A stretch of 64,000 bases of DNA from Trichomonas vaginalis G3 (GCF_026262505.1 NC_067208.1:6705962-6769961), one strand, 5' to 3'. Shown: positions 38,881-49,486, counted from the stretch's first letter. Notes: a model not told the origin generated them from the letters alone. Numbers and translations are program-made.

Positions 38881-40138
38881 ATGATTAAACAACAGCAACC
38901 ACAGCAACTTAAGGCAAGACCATTACTTACGCCACATATGCATATAATTCAAAGACGGCAGAACAAACAAAGGTTGAAATATGGAGATTTGGAGATAGTA
39001 TTGAAAAATGACCATTTTGAATTCGTTTGCAAGGGTGGTGCAGTGATATCAAATATAAAAGAAATTTTATTTATGAATTCAAAAATTAAAGGTATAACGG
39101 ATGATATAACATCAATTCCACCAGAAGAACAAAGATATTACGCATTAAATGCATTTCCTAAAGTTTTGAAGATTGGAAGATTTAATTTAAATGAGGAATT
39201 CATAAAGGTTTCCTAAATGACATAATGAAGAAGCAGATAAGGAATATGTGGATAGTGAGTTAGAGAAGAAGGCAGATAAGGGACTTGTGGCTAGTGCATT
39301 AATGAAGAAAGCAGATAAGGAATATGTTAATGAAAAAGATAATGAAATTATAGAAAGGGTTGAATGGTACCATGAACGGACATCGAAGATTCTTAAAACT
39401 AAAGCTGATACAGGATGGGTTTCAGAATGTTTAGACCTTAAAGCGGATAAAACTTATGTCAACAGTGAGTTAATGAAGAAAGCAGATAAGGAATATGTGG
39501 TTAGTGAGTTAGAGAAGAAGGCAGATAAGACTCATACACATACAAGTTTTACAACTTTTACAGCAGATGATATTACACTAAACACAACCTTGCCAAGTAA
39601 AGGTCCAACAATACCACCGGCAACAAGTCTTGTAGATACTTTGATATCTAATGACAATAGTATTATGCATCTAAGACAGGAACTCAATGTGCTTAAACAA
39701 ATTTTGCCGAATCTTATTTACCCGGTTGGCTCATTATATGTTTCAATGAACTCTACCAGACCAGAAGTAGTACTTGGTGTTGGTGCATGGGAACAAATAG
39801 TCGACAGGTTTTTGTATTGTGCAAACTCTTCAAAGGAAACAGGGGGAAGTAAAACGATTACAGGTGAAAATTTACCTGCACACAGTCACTACATAGATTT
39901 AAGCACATCTCAAGCGGGTTGGCATAAGCATAGATATTGGGATTGGTCAGGAATGACAAAAGGTAAAGGATATGATGTTAAAGACGACGTTAAGTTTGCC
40001 ATAAATTGTTACTGGAGTGACACTCAGGGAGAAGGAAACCATACACATCGCGTTTCAGGATATACGCAAACAACGGGACAAAGTAAAGACTACATGCCAC
40101 CATTTATGACTGTATTCGCGTGGTATAGAGTTCAATGA
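38881..40138 (+). CDS. Phage-like fibre protein of element 2 (one frameshift near the N-terminus)
   Basis: The first frame (38881-39216: RLKYGDLEIVLKNDHFEFVC) resembles the N-terminal domain of the element 1 fibre. A shift near 39210 leads to the main frame with shaft repeats KKADKEYVDSELEKKADK and TKADTGWVSECLDLKADKTY, then THTHTSFTTFTADD and LIYPVGSLYVSMNSTRPEVV. The tip follows: VGAWEQIVDRFLYCANSS, ENLPAHSHYIDLS, GNHTHRVSGYTQ. The tip is about 97% identical in DNA to the element 1 copy from the codons for GVGAW on; upstream it is unrelated. Only the part from 39230 is open as one frame. Predicted trimeric receptor-binding fibre. Confidence 0.65.
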
Positions 40139-40233
40139 ACGCTCAATGTTTGTGAAACAAACTTTAGAACGGACTGAAAGTCCTGAGCTCCAAAAGAGCA
40201 AACGGCATAATTTAAATTTTTATTTTAGTATAA

Positions 40234-40368
40234 ATGAAGATTCTACCATATGGTGTTATTGGAAGAGATAAAGATGGAAACCCAATATTTGATCCAAAGT
40301 TAAAATTAAAGTTACTGACAAGACAACAACTTGAAAAGTTGCTGAAACCAAAACAGAATGAAAAATGA
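40234..40368 (+). CDS. Microprotein with LLTRQQLEKLL motif
   Basis: 44 residues: MKILPYGVIGRDKDGNPIFD, ending in a helix LLTRQQLEKLLKPKQNEK. Preceded by AAATTTTTATTTTAGTATAA. The helix matches those of two other microproteins at 40444 and 43894, supporting that all three are expressed. Followed by a GAGAAAAT simple repeat. Confidence 0.5.
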   Translation: MKILPYGVIGRDKDGNPIFDPKLKLKLLTRQQLEKLLKPKQNEK

Positions 40369-40405
40369 GAAAATGAGAAAATGAGAAAATGAGAAAATGA
40401 GAAAG
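40366..40405 (+). repeat. GAGAAAAT simple repeat
   Basis: Four to five tandem GAGAAAAT units directly after the microprotein stop codon. Confidence 0.8.
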
Positions 40406-40443
40406 AAAAAAATTTAAATTATGCAATTTTATTTTTATCATAA

Positions 40444-40626
40444 ATGACCAAATTAATTAAGCCAACTATTTCTAAATTAATGATACCAATGAAATCATTT
40501 CATGGAGTACTTATCCCAGGTTCTTCACAATTAGCCGGGGCAAGTGTTGTGACTCAAAGTGGAACATTAGCGAATCCATTCAAATTATTAACTAAAGATG
40601 AACTTAATAAAATGATGATAAAATAA
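40444..40626 (+). CDS. Microprotein with LLTKDELNKMM motif
   Basis: 60 residues: MTKLIKPTISKLMIPMKSFH, then GVLIPGSSQLAGASVVTQSG and the helix LLTKDELNKMMIK. Same promoter (TTTTATTTTTATCATAAATG) as the microprotein at 43894. Probable small structural or interaction protein; unknown. Confidence 0.5.
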   Translation: MTKLIKPTISKLMIPMKSFHGVLIPGSSQLAGASVVTQSGTLANPFKLLTKDELNKMMIK

Positions 40627-40940
40627 CTGATAACAAAATTTTATTTCACTGCTACCATAAAAACAGGTGAAAAAACAGGTGAGATCTCACCTCTTCACCT
40701 CAATTATATTTTCGGTTAAAGCTTCCACGAGAGAAAAGATTCCTCATTCGCTAAGGATTCCAAAAATGAAAAAATCATTGATTTCGGCTGAGAAAAAATA
40801 GCAAAACCCTTCTTCCACGGGAACAAAGAAATAAAGAAGAAATAAAGTAAATTTTTTATTTATTCCCGTGGAAGATAGAGCACTTTTATGACACTTTTTA
40901 TTCACGACAAACAAGACAAACAAAGAAAATAAGAAAATAC

Positions 40941-41017
40941 GGCGCTGTCGCTGTTCGAACCACAGACCCTGACCCCTCCATAACACTACCTTAGACCACT
41001 GTGCTACGTAGCCTGTC
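40941..41017 (-). other. tRNA-like Pol III unit, degenerate
   Basis: On the minus strand there are a TAGCACAGTGG A box and a GGTTCGAAC B box about 45 bases apart, the spacing of a tRNA. They are followed by a TTTT run after the unit. The D-arm can pair (GCAC with GTGT) but the T-arm and acceptor do not form a cloverleaf. It may be a decayed tRNA or a tRNA-derived Pol III transcript. Confidence 0.35.
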
Positions 41018-41079
41018 GACATAAGATTTTATAAATTACATATTTGACGTAAATTTATTTCCCAGTTATTCAATAATTA

Positions 41080-41190
41080 ATTATTATTGAAGAACTGAAG
41101 GTGTCACTATGTCACTCAGTGTCACTCGGTTATTTAACTTCTCTGAAAAAATGAGACAACATGACATTTTGACAACAGGTATGGAAATTT
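41080..41190 (+). repeat. Inverted repeat flanking the primase-helicase, left arm
   Basis: GAACTGAAGGTGTCACTATG, CACTCGGTTATTTAACTTCT and ATGAGACAACATGACATTTT are found in complement twice on the other side of the gene (about 43608-43700 and 43728-43826). Confidence 0.9.
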
Positions 41191-41250
41191 GATGCAGCCC
41201 AAAAATAAAGTTAGTTTTAAAATTATTTTTATTTTTTTATTCCTATATAA

Positions 41251-43566
41251 ATGACAACAACAAACAACAACAGCAACTTTATCGTTTCTGATGAAAAAGT
41301 TATTGATTCATTAGCTGAGGAATTAGTTGTGACAGAAACTAAAACCCTCAACGAAAGAATTGGTGAAAACAAGATTGATTTACATAACTACCTCAAACAC
41401 GATGGAGGAAGAGGAAGGAAAACTGGTATGGCTTTATTAGTAAATAAAATATCAAATTTAACGATTATAGATGTTGATATCAATAAATCATACAATGATG
41501 AACTTAAAGAAACAGTTAGAAAAGACATTTTATCAAAACTTTTGGATAAAGATGTTATCGTTAAAACCGCTTCAGGAGGTCTTCACATTTATTGTAACAC
41601 TAATTTCTTCTATTCAGTTTCGAACAGAATGATTAAATGCTATTCCTGCAATGATTACGATATTGATATAATGACTTCTATGGATGATTCAAAGCGTTCT
41701 TTAGTAGTTATGGCTGATTCAAGAGTTCGCAAGAATGCAACAGAACCAATCAATACATACTCATTCATTCGTGGAAGTTACGACTCGACCATAACCAGAA
41801 CAGTGAATGATATATTAAATGATTTGAATATTAAGGTAAGAGTTGAACAGAAGAACGAAGAAATAAAGACTATCATGAATGAAAACAAAGATGTAAACAT
41901 TGACGATAAACTTGCCCAGAGCATAGTTGATGGCATCTGTGATTTTGAAGTACATAATGACGGTGGAAATATGAATTTAGAAAAAGAAGTTACATTATTC
42001 ACACTGTTTCAAGCAATTAATTCATTACCTAATCATTTAATTAATGAAGCATACGATAATGTTTATAACTTCTGTAATTTAACTGAAAAAGCAAAAAGTA
42101 ATTTTGAAAAAGCACGTAATAGATATGCACATTTAATGACTTCTCCATTTGTTTTGGTGAAGATTCTAAAACTATATCAAAAGGAATATTATGATGAATA
42201 TGTTTTACCTTTATTACGTAAGCCAAAAATAACATTTGATATCAAACTTGATGACTCGTTTTTGATAACAGATATTAGACGCAAGGCTGAAAATCATCAG
42301 TATAAAAACAGTTCTGAAGTAATTGAGGATTTATCACGTGTAATCCGTTTTGTAGATTGTGGAAATAAATATTTCATTCAAAAAGATTACAACATACACG
42401 ACAAAATGAATCAAATATCATTCGTTCTTCAATCAAACATGAAAGAGTCACTCAAAATGATTAAATTATTTAAAGAAGAAGGTAAAACCATAACAGCATG
42501 GGATGTACTACTAAATCAATTGTCTTCATTAACCGTTAAGGGTGTTTGCTTTAAATCTGATTCTCCAGATGTTTTCTCAACGTTTCAGGGTTATAAATAC
42601 AACGTTCTTGAAAAGCCTGATTACTCAAAAATTGAGATGTTTATGGATTTCATTAAAGAAGCCATTTGTGATAATAACGATGAAGTGTATAAATACCTTC
42701 TCGGCTGGATTGCATCAATGATTCAACATCCTGGAATCAAGAATGAAACAGCAATTATTTTGAAAGGACTTCAGGGAACAGGTAAAAACAGATTCACAGA
42801 CATTATTTCTGAACTTCTCGCTGGTTATTCATGTAAAAACATTACCGAAATAGGTGAGCTAACGGGTAATTTCAATCTAGTAGTAGTTGAGAATAAAATG
42901 TTTCTTGTACTTAATGAACTCAAGAATGTAGGTGAAGATAGACTCGCAAACTTCAACGCTTTGAAATCAATTATAACGGATAATGAGATTAGAATTAATG
43001 AAAAGAATCAACCTAGAAGAACAGCACAGAACGTTGCAAACTTCATTTTCGTAACTAATAACGTTTACCCTGTCAAAATTGAAGTTGGAGACAGAAGATA
43101 CGTAGTTTTAAGAGTTAATGGTAAATTTAAGGGTCAATTTGATTACTTCAAGAATTTAATGGATTCATGTACAAAGGAATTTTATGATAATTTACTAACA
43201 TATTTTATGCAATATGACCTTTCATCATTTAATGTACGAATCATACCGATGACTGAAGCCAAACAAGATTTAATCGAGTTATCATCAAATCCTTTAGATG
43301 TATGGATAAATACACATTATGATGAATTGTGTGCAGGTATGACGTGTAAAAATGCTCTATTCTGCAAACCATCAGACATGAAAGACAAGAATTTTCAAAT
43401 GAGTATTAAGGATAAATGTGATAAGAAACAGAGAAGAATAGATGGTAAACAGACATGGTATTATGTTTTGAAAGAAGAAATGAAAGGATTATATAAACAG
43501 GTTGAACCAAACGATAATGAGGATTCATTTCCTGATGATGAAATACCTGTCAATGAAGCTTTATAA
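41251..43566 (+). CDS. Primase-superfamily 3 helicase
   Basis: Intact, 771 residues. The N-terminal third resembles the bifunctional primase-polymerase fold: DVDIN at 74-78 (metal-binding Asp pair) and TASGGLHIY at 106-114. The C-terminal half is an SF3/D5-like helicase: GLQGTGKN Walker A near 506, MFLVLNEL Walker B near 550, then NFIFVTNN near 600 and GDRRYVVLRV. It should unwind and prime replication of the element. It uses the early-type promoter and is bracketed by inverted repeats, unlike its neighbours. Virophages and some virus-like elements have such proteins; most Polintons do not. It may have been gained as a cassette. Confidence 0.85.
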   Translation: MTTTNNNSNFIVSDEKVIDSLAEELVVTETKTLNERIGENKIDLHNYLKHDGGRGRKTGMALLVNKISNLTIIDVDINKSYNDELKETVRKDILSKLLDKDVIVKTASGGLHIYCNTNFFYSVSNRMIKCYSCNDYDIDIMTSMDDSKRSLVVMADSRVRKNATEPINTYSFIRGSYDSTITRTVNDILNDLNIKVRVEQKNEEIKTIMNENKDVNIDDKLAQSIVDGICDFEVHNDGGNMNLEKEVTLFTLFQAINSLPNHLINEAYDNVYNFCNLTEKAKSNFEKARNRYAHLMTSPFVLVKILKLYQKEYYDEYVLPLLRKPKITFDIKLDDSFLITDIRRKAENHQYKNSSEVIEDLSRVIRFVDCGNKYFIQKDYNIHDKMNQISFVLQSNMKESLKMIKLFKEEGKTITAWDVLLNQLSSLTVKGVCFKSDSPDVFSTFQGYKYNVLEKPDYSKIEMFMDFIKEAICDNNDEVYKYLLGWIASMIQHPGIKNETAIILKGLQGTGKNRFTDIISELLAGYSCKNITEIGELTGNFNLVVVENKMFLVLNELKNVGEDRLANFNALKSIITDNEIRINEKNQPRRTAQNVANFIFVTNNVYPVKIEVGDRRYVVLRVNGKFKGQFDYFKNLMDSCTKEFYDNLLTYFMQYDLSSFNVRIIPMTEAKQDLIELSSNPLDVWINTHYDELCAGMTCKNALFCKPSDMKDKNFQMSIKDKCDKKQRRIDGKQTWYYVLKEEMKGLYKQVEPNDNEDSFPDDEIPVNEAL

Positions 43567-43893
43567 AGTATGATTTGAATTTATTTTTGCATTAATCCCC
43601 CATGTTGTCAAAATGTCATGTTGTCTCATTTTTTCAGAGAAGTTAAATAACCGAGTGACACTGAGTGACATAGTGACACCTTCAGTTCTTCAAAAATAAA
43701 TAATAAGTGCCTTCCTCCTTTCATACCTGTTGTCAAAATGTCATGTTGTCTCATTTTTTCAGAGAAGTTAAATAACCGAGTGACACTGAGTGACATAGTG
43801 ACACCTTCAGTTCTTCAAAAATAAATAATTATTGAATAACCTGAAATCATTAACGATAAAATAAGTGATAACAAATTTTTATTTTTATCATAA
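43567..43893. repeat. Right arm of inverted repeat, duplicated
   Basis: Two direct copies of a roughly 100-bp unit (TGTCAAAATGTCATGTTGTC, CGAGTGACACTGAGTGACAT, TAGTGACACCTTCAGTTCTT), each the complement of the left arm at 41080-41190. A TTTTTATTTTTATCATAA box follows, leading into the microprotein at 43894. Confidence 0.9.
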
Positions 43894-44058
43894 ATGAATA
43901 CCCCACAAGCTCAAAATTTACCACGAATCATAACAAGGGAGGAAATGATAAAAATGATGCAAGAACATGTTAAAAATAACAAACCACTAAAACTGAGAAA
44001 ATGTGGTTATGCAGTAATGATGGAAAGAGAGATGTTGTCGAAGAGGAATAAAAATTAA
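43894..44058 (+). CDS. Microprotein with IITREEMIKMM motif
   Basis: 54 residues: MNTPQAQNLPRIITREEMIK, MMQEHVKNNKPLKLRKCG and a basic end. The helix IITREEMIKMM matches LLTKDELNKMM (40444) and LLTRQQLEKLL (40234). The promoter is almost identical to that at 40444. Confidence 0.5.
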   Translation: MNTPQAQNLPRIITREEMIKMMQEHVKNNKPLKLRKCGYAVMMEREMLSKRNKN

Positions 44059-44327
44059 ATTTGGATTGAGTTTAAAAATTCATCTTTATTAAATTCATCT
44101 CTTCCAATCAATTTATTTATTCTATTAAATTCTTTTATTTTTGCTTCACTCAGTTTAAGGATTGAACGGTAAGTTTCTAATTTTTCGATTATTTCTTTCC
44201 TCTCTTTATCGTTTTCAACCCCACCGCATTGTGGCTTCTTTTTGTAATAGCATATTTTTGATTTAATTCTGTTTAGTTTCTTTTTATATTCATCGTCTGG
44301 ACTCTTGGATGCTTCGTTGTCACTCAT
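44055..44327 (-). CDS. Small lysine-rich helical protein
   Basis: 90 residues, intact: MSDNEASKSPDDEYKKKLNR, CYYKKKPQCGG, then helical (EKLETYRSILKLSEAKIKEF). The leader TATTTCGTAAGAAATGAGTG resembles the leader inside the terminal repeats. Unknown function; ends tail-to-tail with the microprotein. Confidence 0.55.
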   Translation of the reverse strand: MSDNEASKSPDDEYKKKLNRIKSKICYYKKKPQCGGVENDKERKEIIEKLETYRSILKLSEAKIKEFNRINKLIGRDEFNKDEFLNSIQI

Positions 44328-44353
44328 TTCTTACGAAATAAAAAAATTAAATA

Positions 44354-45883
44354 TTATTTAAATATAATGGAGTAATAAAATAAATCGGAATTTCTATTAA
44401 TTTATTGTTAACCTCAACTAATGCATTGCCGTTAATATATCTAACAAATTCAGCTATTGTGTCAAATCTTCGTCTTCTTTTTGTCATTGATTTATCAGTT
44501 TTTCCATAATCGAGATGAATCAAAACTTTATCCCTTGTTTAAAATTCATGAGCCCCGAATTAATTTGTTCACGTTTAACATCATTCAACCTTTCCATTTG
44601 CTTTCTAATATATTCCCATTCTTTTGAAATATCATTTTTCATTTCCACTGGTTTCATGTTTATTGTTCTATGCCATGTATTATTGTAATAATATACTAAC
44701 TGTTGTATGATGGAGTCATGATTTCCATCCCAGTATATCTGACCGTTAACCCCTAACGCATCTCTAAGAGTTCTCATTACCGCATCAACTATTTTATTAT
44801 GAAACGTATATGGAGAGGATGAAAAGTAAAAATTAATTTGTGGGAAATAATGAGTCATAGCTGCCTGAAATCCTTTATCACCATCACCCCTGATATTATC
44901 TACTCTTCATGATCAATAAGTATTGAATAGCTCTTCTTGTTTCCTGTTCTGTTTTCCCTTTCACCGGAATGCAATATAAATATTGGTGTTAATGTTAATG
45001 CAAATAAATAAGTAACTTTCCTTTTGAATATTCTAAATGATCATTTCATATGAATATGGATATGGTGCAAATGAAGGGCGACTAAATTTTCCTTTAACGG
45101 TTGAATTTTTGGGTCAATTGGTTTATTTAATATCTTGAAATCCTTTTTAAAATCTTTTTGTTTCTTTAATGTTTGAAATGGATATAATAAAGTGAATGAT
45201 GAAGGATTAACTGAAGGAGGAGGCGGTTTTGGTGTTGCAGGTACTGTCGTTAGAGGTTTTGGTGTTGCAAGTGGTTTAATTTTATCTGCTTTGATTTTGG
45301 ATGATGAAGTTTGGAATTCATTCCTTCCTTCATTAATTCTGGATGTATTCTATTCATTTGTTTTAAATATGCTGTATATAAAGGTTTAATATACTTTCCC
45401 GCTTCGAGTTTATGTTGAAGGATGAATTCCAAAAGTTGATCTTCATTTAAAAGTCGGGCTGAATATGGTTTAACTAATGAATCATAAATTAAAGCTTGTG
45501 CTTCATTTATGGTCTGAAGGACCTGGGCGTTTGCACCTTTTGTTTTTGCTCCTTTTTTTGGTTTTTGCGGCTCAGGATTATATAATTTATATAATTCATC
45601 AATATCTTCTTCTGTTAATACTTTATTTTTAAAATCTTTCAATTGTTTCAGTTGTGATTTATTTTTCCCTTTGAATATTCATTATTTAATTTTGTCTTTA
45701 ATTTTAGAAATTATTTTATCATGATATTTCAAAATTTCATTTTTATAATATGGATAATAATATCCATATCATCACTCGTTATATTGTTATTATATTTTGG
45801 AGATATGATTTTAATTCATAATAACTAAGAATTTTTGATTAAGTACTAAATCATCAATTAAATTTTCTAAATCTGAGTTATCC
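44354..45883 (-). pseudogene. Maverick/Polinton integrase, multiply frameshifted
   Basis: Starting MDNSDLENLIDDLVLNQKFL at 45883, at least six shifts separate readable blocks. These are EEDIDELYKLYNPEPQK, VKPYSARLLNEDQLLEFILQ, a proline-rich linker (TPKPPPPSVNPS), YLYCIPVKGKTEQETRRAIQ, VDNIRGDGDKGFQAA (second Asp), PYTFHNKIVDAVMRTLRDAL (third acidic position, D) and the C-terminus FDTIAEFVRYINGNAL ... IEIPIYFITPL. The C-terminal 'AEF-x-x-Y-x-x-GN' and 'IPIYY' pattern is typical of Maverick integrases. The first catalytic Asp is not visible. Element 2 therefore no longer has its own integrase. Confidence 0.7.
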
Positions 45884-45983
45884 ATATAAAAATAAAATAA
45901 ATGTTTTAAGGGTGCCCACCTCTTTGAATCATAGTATCAAAAACATCATTAACGGTTCCTTTTGTCTCTTCTGTGGCATTTTA

Positions 45984-48900
45984 TTAAATAAATGGCATAC
46001 AACATCCATTTTCACAACACACAGCCTTAGTGTGTGCTCCTGTTAATGCAGTCTTACCAATTGTTAAGCGAGTCATTGACCCATTTTTAAGTTGTAAATT
46101 AATATTCTGACCATCAAATATCACTTTATCATTTATTATATCCAAATAATTTTTAGGTGTTAATTGTTTATTTTGTCGTAAACTAACTCCTTTCATTTTT
46201 TGTGCAATCTTTTTAAAATCACTTCCATCAATTGAACCGTTGAATGATGTATAACACTTGGGGCATAAAGCAACCATGTTATCACCTTGTTTCTCAATTG
46301 CTAAACCCAATAACTTCTTCTCATGTGCTTTTTCTTCAGCTTTATTCTTTAATTTAGGTTTAAATTTCTCATTAAAACAAAAGAAATCAAAAGGTGCGAA
46401 TTTGTAAATGTTTTATCATAAAATTGTTTATCAGTAACAATTGCTTGAAATGCTTGAGTGTTAGGAAGATTTGGGTCGCCAGCGATTGCCCAATAAGATG
46501 AATCAGTATCACCTTCAATGAAATGAAAACGATTAACATTCATGCATTTATACATAAAATCATAAATGAAAACCAAATACCAGTATTTTGCGTTATCTAA
46601 AGTGAAGAATGCCTCTTGTAAACATGTATCACATCTATAAAATCTATCTTTAAGCATCACTTGATACGTATCTTCACCTATTTCTCTTATGTTTTTAAAC
46701 TTATTTGACATACATGCAACGCGTGCCTTCTGTGCATTCATTATTTTAGTCTTTGCGTAATTTTGTGTATTCATTGCATCGTAACCATATGATCCATTAA
46801 GTGAAATCTTGCAAAATAAACTTTTTCCTTTATTTCCTTCTAATTCAGCCTTTTGTCTTTCGTTCATAAATTCGTTCGCAAATTCATTAAAGCAAGTGTT
46901 TTTCGTAAATGTTAAAATTGATTGAATATCATCAATGATAAAATGAAATCTGTCTATTAGATACCAAAGATAATAAGAAGAAAATGGTTGATATTGGTTG
47001 TGTGTTGATGCTAACTGAGTTAATTTCCTCTGTTTCTGGTCAACTGGTAGATTGTTTGATTTCATGTAATTATACATAAAACTGCCAATTGTTTTTTCAT
47101 CTGTGATAATATCTAAGTTTCTTATTATTGGTAAAAAGTTTATGTAATCATTAATGTATTTTTCATCAATGTGACCCTTTACTTCAGCCACGAATAAAGT
47201 ATTTTTCTTTCTAATTATTCCCAGTGCTTTTGCTTTCTTTGTTGCTGTATCACAAATGATAACACCATTCAATCTTCCCGGCATATACATTTTATGGTCA
47301 GTATATTGAATGAAATCATGAGGATTAGATGAAAATGATGAAGGATATAATGAATTAAAATCAACACCAACAAAATGAGTCATAATGTTGGTGGTGTCCT
47401 CATTTGATACAGTTTTAGTTTCTGGATTATATGAAAGTTTATTAATGTGCGTGATTCCTTTAAGATTAACACGATGTTGAACATTTGATAGACCACCAGT
47501 AATTCCATTACGGAGAATGTGATAAGCTTCAACTGAATCTAAAGTCATTGGTAAATTATTTTTTAATGCATAATTTCTTAAATTGATTCTTAAACGTTGA
47601 ACATCTTCATCTTTATTTGATTTTACGACATTGCAATAACAACACATTAACTGACGATTTTCTTTGGTATGTGGTTTTTCATTATCGATTCTATCCAATG
47701 TTGGTTTATTAGCATATGTAAACGCTTTACCACACATTTTGCATTTAGATGAAAGGATTAAATCGTGATAGTATTGATAGTCATTCATTGAAACATTGTT
47801 TTTAGTATCCCTTTCTGCTTTTTCATCTTGTTTCTTATATGATTCAATTTTATATTTCCAATACTTTTTCGTTAATTCAAAACTTGATTCCACATTTTCT
47901 TCTTCTGGATATGTTTCGTTAGGATTGAAGTTCTTATATGCTAACGCGTAACGAATCATTGATGCATTCGATGATAAAGAAAGATTATGAAGCATGTCAA
48001 TTTTATAAACAAATGTTTCTTCGATAATTTTATCAATTGGGTCAATCATAATTTCAACGTCTTTATTGCAATAATGAATAAAATATTCTAATCTATTCTC
48101 AAAATTTTTAGCATCATTGAGATATATTTGATAATCTGAATCGGATATAGTTTCTTGAGTTAATGCTGAATAAAATGAATCTTTCGTGAATGGTTCCTTT
48201 TTATATAATTCATCTTCGTAATTTTCCCACGTGATGAATTGATAAGGGAAAAAGGATTTAACACGTGATTTATTGTTTCCGAAATCTTGAGTGAATTGGT
48301 CTAATGTCCCACCCGCTATATAATTTCTGATGTCAATAAATCTTAATTCATATGGACAGTTTTTCTTTACAATGATTTGCTTAAATTGAGAAGATGAACC
48401 CAGCATTGATTTTATTTTCCATTTTGCAGTGTTTAAATCACGAAGAATTAAATTTAAATCAAACTTTCCCGAATTAAAACCTATGATATTCACTTTATTA
48501 AATTCTTCATCTAGAAGTTCTTTAAATGCTTCCTTTTGTTTCTCATTTAATGTATGAGACAAAGTCCCCGCCGTTTGGTCCGTTTGCGGCTTCATTAATT
48601 CTTCATATTGTTCAATATTTGATTTAGCAACTAATGAACAGGTTGAAAATAAAAACTCAATCCAATCAGAAATAAAAGAATCACTCGAAGTTAAGCAAAA
48701 ATTCCTCGTAAATGTTTTATCACGGTCTACGACCTCGCCACTTTGCGGCTTTATTTTGACAGTTGATGATACCATAAATGGTTTTAAGTAAGCGTTCAAA
48801 GTTGCACATTCAGAAAGTTGAAGTTCTTCTTTAGTCTCTAATGTTTCGAAGTCAAAAGTAATATAATATCTTGTTGGTTTATAATATTCCTGCAAATTAT

Positions 48901-49486
48901 GTGCTAATAGCCATTGATATATCTTCTGTTTCGTGATATGTGGTGCATATGGTTGTTGTGTGTTTTGCAATTGAACGTCTTGAATTAATCTTCCATTATT
49001 TTCTTTACATTTCTCACAATGTTTTAAAAATCTTCTTTGATTTTTCCTTTCTGGATCATCACGGATAGAATAAACTTCTTCTTTGCAAAAGGGGCAAACT
49101 TTATAGCCGGTGAGTGCTTCAACGTCTGTTATTCTGTCAGCGTGAAGTTTTCCACATGGACTCTGTGTTAATAAAATATTTACTGTTTCAAATTCTGGAT
49201 CTATCATTATTGAATCCACTAATGGAAAGTCTACCTTATTTATGTCTACGTCTTCCGGTTGAGGGTCACAATAATAAAAATCAATATTAACGTTTAACAT
49301 TCTTGCTAACCTCTCACTTTCTGATGAAATGTCAAATCCTTCATATGCATCTATGGCTTCATTTAAATAACTTCTACGAGTTTTAGGATTAACACCATCA
49401 GGAATGTTATAGAAGCGTTTAAATAACCTTCTACCTTCTGCTCTTATTTGATTATCATTCATTTTAGCTGTTCCGTTTTTGTTCAT
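45984..49486 (-). CDS. B-family DNA polymerase (protein-primed type) with HNH-like insert, 3' frameshift
   Basis: The main frame (1,045 residues) has Exo I YITFDFETLE (near 211), Exo II NIIGFNSGKFDLNL (near 335), Exo III YCNKDVEI, motif A GVDFNSLYPS (near 707), motif B KISLNGSYGYD (near 894) and motif C EGDTDSSY (near 992). Residues about 580-625 form an HNH/treble-clef unit: CKMCGKAF, TLDRIDNEKPHTKENRQLMC and CYCNVVKSNK. A one-base shift near 46390 hides the last ~130 residues (LGLAIEKQGDNMVALCPKCY). All polymerase and exonuclease acids are present. It replicates the element. The start follows an AACTTTATTTTTATTTATTT box. Confidence 0.85.

Larger units (their letters stand above)
40627..41250. 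promoter_or_regulatory. Control region upstream of primase-helicase
   Basis: It contains, in order, an AGGTGAGATCTCACCT palindrome with AGGTGAAAAAAC satellites (40665-40692), a tRNA-like segment (40941-41017) and the left arm of the inverted repeat around the helicase (about 41080-41190). The early-type box AAAAATAAAGTTAGTTTTA follows at about 41202-41220. The palindrome and box are the same as in element 1. Confidence 0.6.

Noticed and set aside
40941-41017. Functional tRNA gene
   Set aside because: A and B boxes and spacing fit, but the T-arm and acceptor stem do not pair, so I report only a degenerate Pol III-like unit.
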